NCBI GenBank assembly: GCA_964569185.1
Contig: CAZMTP010000051.1
Location: 1-8,839 of the forward strand
DNA: 8,839 bases
Source: DATIJP01 sp964569185
GTDB taxonomy: Bacteria > Chlamydiota > Chlamydiia > Chlamydiales > Rhabdochlamydiaceae
Direction of reading: 5' to 3'
The notes under the pieces were generated by a model. That model did no database searches and was not told where the DNA came from. It saw only the letters and a list, made by a program, of their open reading frames with translations. Shown here piece after piece: positions 5,423 through 8,839 of this stretch (position 1 is the first letter of the stretch; the number at the start of each line of letters is the position of its first letter). A program made the position numbers and the translations under genes.

Positions 5423-7522
5423 CTATCTTTTGCCTGCAGTGGCCCCTTGGACCGCTTTATGGCTGAGTTTGATCTGGCCACGGTCATTGATATCAATCAC
5501 CTTCACCTCGATCATATCCCCCTCTTTGCAGAAATCATGGATATTGGCAACGCGCTCATGCGAAAGCTCGGAAATATGGCAAAGGCCCTCTTTTCCATAA
5601 ATCTCCACAAAGATGCCAAAAGGCACAATCGATACGATACGCCCAGTGTAAGTTTTCCCTATCTCTACTTCTGCAGTGAGATTGAAGATATAGTCTTTTG
5701 CTTTTTCTAAAGATTCTTGGGTCATCGCAGTGATACTGACATAACCGGTATCGTCAATATTAATATCAGCGCCGGTCTCTTCAATAATGGCGCGGATCTG
5801 TTTACCACCAGGACCAATCACAATGCCAATTTTACTTGGTTTAATTAGCATCATCTCAATGCGTGGGGCATAAACAGAAAGCTGTTCTTTGGCTTTGGGG
5901 CAGGCCTCCAACATTTTTTGGAGGATATGGAGGCGACCTTCTTTAGCTTGCGCCAGGGCCGCTTTCATGATCTGATGGTTAATGCCTTCAATTTTAATAT
6001 CGAGCTGGAAAGCTGTAATTCCTCGAGCATCTCCAGTGACTTTAAAGTCCATGTCGCCCAGGGCATCTTCGGCGCCTAAAATATCGGAAAGAATGGCAAA
6101 TTTACCCTCTTCAAGGATAAGGCCCATCGCAATGCCAGCAATCGGATGCTTAATAGGCACGCCCGCTTCCATCATCGCCAGGCAGCCGCCGCATACGGAA
6201 GCCATTGAAGAAGAGCCATTAGATTCTGTGATATTGGACTCTAGACGGATCACATAGGGGAAATGGTCGCGGTCAGGCACTGTCATCGCTAAGGCTTTTT
6301 CCGCTAATTTTCCATGGCCAATTTCCCGTCTTCCTGGAGGGCCAAAACGGCCTACTTCACCCACTGAAAAAGGAGGGAAGAAATATTGGAGATAGAAGCG
6401 CCTGCTAGCATCTGCATTCAGATCTTCATATTTTTGCGCCATCTGTTCGCCGCCTAAGGTAGCGACAGCAAGCGCTTGGGTCTCACCACGCGTAAAAAGA
6501 GCGCTTCCATGAGTGCGTGGTAGCAGTCCTAATTCAATATGGATCGGACGTATCTCTTCACAGGTGCGTCCATCGCTTCTTCGGTTTTCATTGAGGATCA
6601 TCTCGCGCATCGCTTTAGCTTGCGCTTTTTTAAAGCCGGCCATCACATCCATTTTCGAGAATTCTGCTTTTTCAGCAGGGCAGAATTTCTCTAAAACGCG
6701 GGCATTGATTTCGCCTAATTTTGTTTCTCGCTCTAATTTTCCATGGATACGGAAACAGTCTTTAAGCTCGCCCCCTACAAAAGCGTCAATTTCAGTGACG
6801 ATTTTTTGAGGGAGGACATGAAGATCTGCATGGATTTTATTTTTACCAATCTCTTTTTGCCATTCAGAAAGCTTTTCGCAAATCTGTTTGATCGCTGCGT
6901 GGCCTTCTTCAACAGCCTCTAAAATCTGCTCTTCGGTGAGGAAGTCGCAATAGCCTTCAATCATTAAAATGGCCTCTTCGCTCCCTGCGATCATGAGGTC
7001 AAGGCGCGATTTTTTCATTTCTTCTACAGTCGGGTTGACTATAAATTCTCCATCAATAAGACCCACTTGAACTGCTCCAATGGGTTTTAAAAAGGGGATA
7101 TCGGAAATGATCAATGCAGCAGATGCTGCGCAAATAGCCATGGCGTCTGGGGCATGGATACCATCATAAGAAAACACATAGGCTAATAATTGGACTTCGG
7201 TGACATAACCATCTTCAAACATGGGGCGTAAAGAACGGTCAATATAGCGGCATGTTAAAATTTCCCGCTCGGACGGCTTGCCTTCTCTTTTGATGAATCC
7301 GCCCAACGTTTTTCCTGTAGAAGAGAATTTTTCTTGGTAATCGACTCTAAGAGGAAGAAAATCGACTTCTGGGAGAGGCTTTTTTGCAGCGCAGGCAGTA
7401 GCCAGCAGCATGGTCTCTCCGCAAGTGACCATGACCGAACCATTAGCTTGTCGTGCGATTTTCCCGGTTTCAAACCGTATGGTACGGCCGTTGATCGAGA
7501 CTGTGGTAGAACTGGATTTCAT
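5423..7522 (-). CDS. pnp: Polyribonucleotide nucleotidyltransferase (PNPase)
   Basis: PNPase is a trimeric phosphorolytic 3'-5' exoribonuclease central to mRNA decay; in bacteria it often works with RNase E and a helicase. The 699-aa product has a first RNase PH domain (about 8-140), an alpha-helical linker, and a second RNase PH domain (about 310-540) with FFPPFSVGEVGR (381-392). Catalytic residues D486, D492 and K494 fall in DALGDMDFKV. A KH domain with the GPGG loop (570-573) and a C-terminal S1 RNA-binding domain (about 621-690) follow. The frame is open from a GTG at 7561, but the ATG at 7522 is preferred: it gives the usual N-terminus and has GGA at 7529-7531, 6 nt upstream. It lies downstream of rpsO, the common bacterial arrangement, but a strong terminator separates them and pnp probably has its own promoter. 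Complete, no damage. Confidence 0.98.
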   Translation of the reverse strand: MKSSSTTVSINGRTIRFETGKIARQANGSVMVTCGETMLLATACAAKKPLPEVDFLPLRVDYQEKFSSTGKTLGGFIKREGKPSEREILTCRYIDRSLRPMFEDGYVTEVQLLAYVFSYDGIHAPDAMAICAASAALIISDIPFLKPIGAVQVGLIDGEFIVNPTVEEMKKSRLDLMIAGSEEAILMIEGYCDFLTEEQILEAVEEGHAAIKQICEKLSEWQKEIGKNKIHADLHVLPQKIVTEIDAFVGGELKDCFRIHGKLERETKLGEINARVLEKFCPAEKAEFSKMDVMAGFKKAQAKAMREMILNENRRSDGRTCEEIRPIHIELGLLPRTHGSALFTRGETQALAVATLGGEQMAQKYEDLNADASRRFYLQYFFPPFSVGEVGRFGPPGRREIGHGKLAEKALAMTVPDRDHFPYVIRLESNITESNGSSSMASVCGGCLAMMEAGVPIKHPIAGIAMGLILEEGKFAILSDILGAEDALGDMDFKVTGDARGITAFQLDIKIEGINHQIMKAALAQAKEGRLHILQKMLEACPKAKEQLSVYAPRIEMMLIKPSKIGIVIGPGGKQIRAIIEETGADINIDDTGYVSITAMTQESLEKAKDYIFNLTAEVEIGKTYTGRIVSIVPFGIFVEIYGKEGLCHISELSHERVANIHDFCKEGDMIEVKVIDINDRGQIKLSHKAVQGATAGKR

Positions 7523-7531
7523 ATGTTTTCC

Positions 7532-7600
7532 ATTGGTAAAGTTGTTTCTACAGGAAAACACTGATAGGAAAGAACTAGCAAAAATCTAACCCTTACCAAT
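7532..7600 (-). promoter_or_regulatory. Possible long-range stem in the pnp leader next to the ribosome binding site
   Basis: On the minus strand, ATTGGTAA (7600-7593) is perfectly complementary to TTACCAAT (7539-7532), 8 bp enclosing 53 nt. The second arm ends one base before the pnp GGA. E. coli pnp is autoregulated through an RNase III-cut leader stem; here a comparable role is only a guess, and an 8-bp match in a leader of about 90 nt can occur by chance. Confidence 0.25.
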
Positions 7601-7622
7601 CCGCGTTTTCCCGCTTCAAAAA

Positions 7623-7651
7623 AGCATAACAATAAAAAAGGATAAGTGCAA
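7623..7651 (-). promoter_or_regulatory. Possible pnp promoter nested in the rpsO terminator
   Basis: On the minus strand, TTGCAC (7651-7646) and TATGCT (7628-7623) are 17 nt apart, each matching the sigma70 consensus at 4 of 6. The -35 lies in the loop and second arm of the rpsO terminator. Transcription would start near 7616, leaving a leader of about 94 nt before pnp. A promoter somewhere here is expected because the terminator should cut most rpsO read-through. Confidence 0.4.
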
Positions 7652-7663
7652 GAGCACTTATCC
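7634..7663 (-). terminator. Intrinsic terminator of rpsO
   Basis: On the minus strand, GGATAAGTGC (7663-7654) pairs perfectly with GCACTTATCC (7649-7640) across a 4-nt TCTT loop, followed by TTTTTT (7639-7634). A 10-bp stem with a T-run 30 nt after the rpsO stop codon is a textbook rho-independent terminator. Confidence 0.9.
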
Positions 7664-7692
7664 CCATTACTAAAAACAAGGAGGGAAAATCT

Positions 7693-7962
7693 TTATTTTC
7701 TTAAGTTTAAACGAACAATCAGACTCTGATACCGTTTGGTATCGGTAGAATTTAAGTAATCTAAAAGCTTCCGTCTCTGGCCCACAAGTTTCAAAAGAGC
7801 AAGCCTTGAACTATGATCCTTGGGAGCGAGTTTAAGGTGTTCAGTGAGCTCTGTAATTCTCTCTGTTAAAATCGCAATTTGAACATCCGCTGATCCGGTA
7901 TCTTTCTCGTGAAGTTGAAATTTTTTGGTGATTTCTTCTTTGGTACCTTTATCTAAAGACAT
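7693..7962 (-). CDS. rpsO: 30S ribosomal protein S15
   Basis: S15 is a primary 16S rRNA-binding protein of the small-subunit platform. It binds the helix 20/21/22 junction and contacts 23S rRNA in bridge B4. The 89-aa product has exactly the usual length. Family hallmarks are DTGSADVQIA (21-30), the K-D-H-S-S-R segment (48-53), and GQRRKLLDYL (60-69) leading to the C-terminal RLNLRK. The ATG at 7962 is preceded by AGAGGAGA with the core about 10 nt upstream. It diverges from tadA, has a near-consensus promoter, ends in an intrinsic terminator, and precedes pnp on the same strand. No autoregulatory leader structure is obvious in the roughly 30-nt leader. Confidence 0.98.
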   Translation of the reverse strand: MSLDKGTKEEITKKFQLHEKDTGSADVQIAILTERITELTEHLKLAPKDHSSRLALLKLVGQRRKLLDYLNSTDTKRYQSLIVRLNLRK

Positions 7963-7999
7963 TTTTATCTATCTCCTCTGAATCGCGTCAATTAACCAA

Positions 8000-8028
8000 A
8001 TTATAGATGAAAGCGTTTGAAATTTCAA
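8000..8028 (-). promoter_or_regulatory. Predicted strong promoter of rpsO
   Basis: On the minus strand, TTGAAA (8028-8023, 5 of 6) and a perfect TATAAT (8005-8000) are 17 nt apart. The start would be near 7993, about 30 nt before the rpsO ATG. Its -35 directly abuts the -35 of the opposing tadA promoter. Confidence 0.72.
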
Positions 8029-8046
8029 CCAGAAAAAAATTATACT
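8017..8046 (+). promoter_or_regulatory. Predicted promoter of tadA, back to back with the rpsO promoter
   Basis: TTGAAA (8017-8022, 5 of 6) and TATACT (8041-8046, 5 of 6) are separated by 18 nt. The start would be near 8053, giving a leader of about 28 nt. TTGAAA here and TTTCAA of the opposite promoter together make the 12-bp perfect palindrome TTGAAATTTCAA (8017-8028). Confidence 0.6.
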
Positions 8047-8080
8047 CTTCGGCACATTACTATTTTAATCTAGTAAAAAT

Positions 8081-8548
8081 ATGTCTGACAACGATGAAAA
8101 ATTTATGTATGAGGCGATTCAAGAAGCCAAAAAAGCTTTTGAACTCGGCGAAGTGCCTGTAGGAGCTGTGCTCGTTTATCAAAAAGAAATTATTGCACGC
8201 GCCCATAATCTTGTGGAAACATTGAAAGATGCTTCGGCGCATGCAGAAATGATCTGTATGCGGCATGCAGCGCTCCATTTGCAGAATTGGAGATTATTAG
8301 AGACCACTCTCTATTGCACGCTAGAACCGTGCTTAATGTGCGCTGGAAGTATGCTCTTGTCACGTATAGGAACGTTAGTTTGGGGGGCCAAAGATCTACG
8401 GCATGGGGCCAATGGGAGTTGGGTCAATATTTTTTTAGAATCCCACCCAATGCATCAGATCACGATTCGTTCTGGTGTTTTAAGTGAAGAATGTTCTTTA
8501 CTAATGAAAGATTTCTTTAAGGTGAGACGAGATGCAAAAATTATTTGA
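8081..8548 (+). CDS. tadA: tRNA-specific adenosine deaminase TadA
   Basis: TadA deaminates A34 of tRNA-Arg(ACG) to inosine, so the tRNA can read CGU, CGC and CGA. The 155-aa product is a complete cytidine/deoxycytidylate deaminase-fold enzyme. The zinc site is His54 and catalytic Glu56 in HAE, with Cys84 and Cys87 in TLEPCLMCAGS. The early GEVPVGAV motif (23-30) is also typical. The length is near the usual 150-170 aa. No clear Shine-Dalgarno precedes the ATG at 8081, although a promoter is well placed. It overlaps the following gene by 17 nt, so the two are probably one operon. In C. trachomatis the equivalent is CT844 (annotated yfhC as I recall). All key residues are intact. Confidence 0.96.
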   Translation: MSDNDEKFMYEAIQEAKKAFELGEVPVGAVLVYQKEIIARAHNLVETLKDASAHAEMICMRHAALHLQNWRLLETTLYCTLEPCLMCAGSMLLSRIGTLVWGAKDLRHGANGSWVNIFLESHPMHQITIRSGVLSEECSLLMKDFFKVRRDAKII

Positions 8549-8753
8549 TGAACTGATCGAGTGTCAAAGAAAAAAACTATTACATATAGCGCAAAAAATT
8601 GTGGGCCCGATTACAGACGATGATCTGCTCCAGCCTAATGATTTTCCTGCGTTGGAAAACCATCCTCTTTTTAGGTATGAAGAGGGGGTATTAGAAGGTC
8701 TCCATACTGCCCGTATGGCCTTCCTAGCCCTTGAAAAAGAGAAAATGGGTTAA
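8532..8753 (+). CDS. Small conserved chlamydial hypothetical protein (CT845-like)
   Basis: A 73-aa protein of unknown function. It is acidic to neutral and helical in appearance. An N-terminal helix (FDELIECQRKKLLHIAQKIV, about 5-24) leads into the compact ITDDDLLQPNDFPALE motif (27-42), then FRYEEGVLEGLHTARMAFLALE (48-69). No membrane segment or catalytic signature is visible. The start is supported by AAGG at 8519-8522, 9 nt upstream, inside the end of tadA; the 17-nt overlap points to translational coupling. Position after tadA matches CT845 of C. trachomatis, and I believe that protein shares the DLLQP-type motif, but I could not align it. Function unknown. Confidence 0.85.
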   Translation: MQKLFDELIECQRKKLLHIAQKIVGPITDDDLLQPNDFPALENHPLFRYEEGVLEGLHTARMAFLALEKEKMG

Positions 8754-8813
8754 ATATGGGCTTGAGGTAAATCAAAAATTCTGGTTCAATGTTTTGAAAA
8801 ATCTAAGGATACT

Positions 8814-8839
8814 ATGAAAAAGCAAGGCCATCCTGACTA
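8814..8839 (+). CDS. Possible start of the next gene, cut by the window edge
   Basis: ATG at 8814 is preceded by AAGGA (8805-8809) 4 nt upstream. Eight complete codons (MKKQGHPD) follow before the window ends. The position, about 60 nt after the CT845-like gene, suits the next plus-strand gene in the conserved order, but there is far too little sequence to identify a product. The gap 8754-8813 shows no hairpin or clear promoter. Confidence 0.4.

Noticed and set aside
4378..5425. Insertion sequence or phage-type mobile element ends around the cassette
   Set aside because: No transposase, integrase, tRNA gene, terminal inverted repeat or flanking direct repeat was found at the borders.
7523..7561. 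GTG at 7561 as the pnp start
   Set aside because: The ATG at 7522 has a properly spaced GGA and begins right before the conserved N-terminus; the 13 extra codons look like leader sequence.
1..8839. CRISPR arrays, tRNA or rRNA genes, riboswitches
   Set aside because: No regularly spaced repeats, tRNA-like cloverleaf or known riboswitch-like leader was seen; non-coding gaps are all short (under about 170 nt).

Overview
The window most likely comes from the chromosome of a member of the phylum Chlamydiae, probably an environmental or amoeba-associated lineage rather than Chlamydia itself. The main reason is gene order: LptF/LptG-type permease, tilS, ftsH, pnp, rpsO, tadA and a small conserved hypothetical. 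As I remember it, this is the order and orientation of C. trachomatis CT839-CT845. The 909-residue FtsH with a very large segment between its two membrane helices also fits chlamydial FtsH; E. coli FtsH is 644 residues. I cannot name the genus. By hand count, sampled core coding DNA is about 50% G+C (3001-3240).

Layout. 1-517 (minus) is the N-terminal part of an LptF/LptG family permease, cut by the window edge. It diverges from tilS (572-1522, plus). ftsH (1652-4381, plus) has a near-consensus sigma70-type promoter. After ftsH comes an A+T-rich stretch with a second near-consensus promoter (4420-4448), then three small tightly packed plus-strand genes I do not recognise (4487-4801, 4816-5154, 5144-5419). 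The minus-strand pnp (5423-7522) meets the last of these tail to tail with a 3-nt gap. rpsO (7693-7962, minus) lies upstream of pnp and ends in a textbook intrinsic terminator that seems to contain the -35 of a pnp promoter. rpsO and tadA (8081-8548, plus) diverge from abutting -35 boxes. tadA overlaps a small conserved gene (8532-8753), and the first codons of another gene may start at 8814.

How the genes relate. The core genes are housekeeping: outer-membrane LPS transport (LptF/G), tRNA wobble modification (TilS makes lysidine on tRNA-Ile, TadA makes inosine on tRNA-Arg), membrane protein quality control (FtsH), and RNA turnover plus ribosome assembly (PNPase, S15).

The part worth attention is the three-gene cassette at 4382-5419. 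It sits in an otherwise conserved convergent junction, is poorer in G+C (about 34% over 4861-5100), and has its own promoter. Its middle gene encodes a 112-residue protein with the stretch KVHFSEKVMV. This nearly copies the protein phosphatase 1 docking segment of the eukaryotic eIF2-alpha phosphatase regulator GADD34/PPP1R15A (KVRFSEKVTV). A basic cluster and an R-F-x-x-x-I segment follow. The third protein has an amphipathic/hydrophobic helix ending in Cys-Cys. A host-directed effector cassette is a reasonable but unproven hypothesis.
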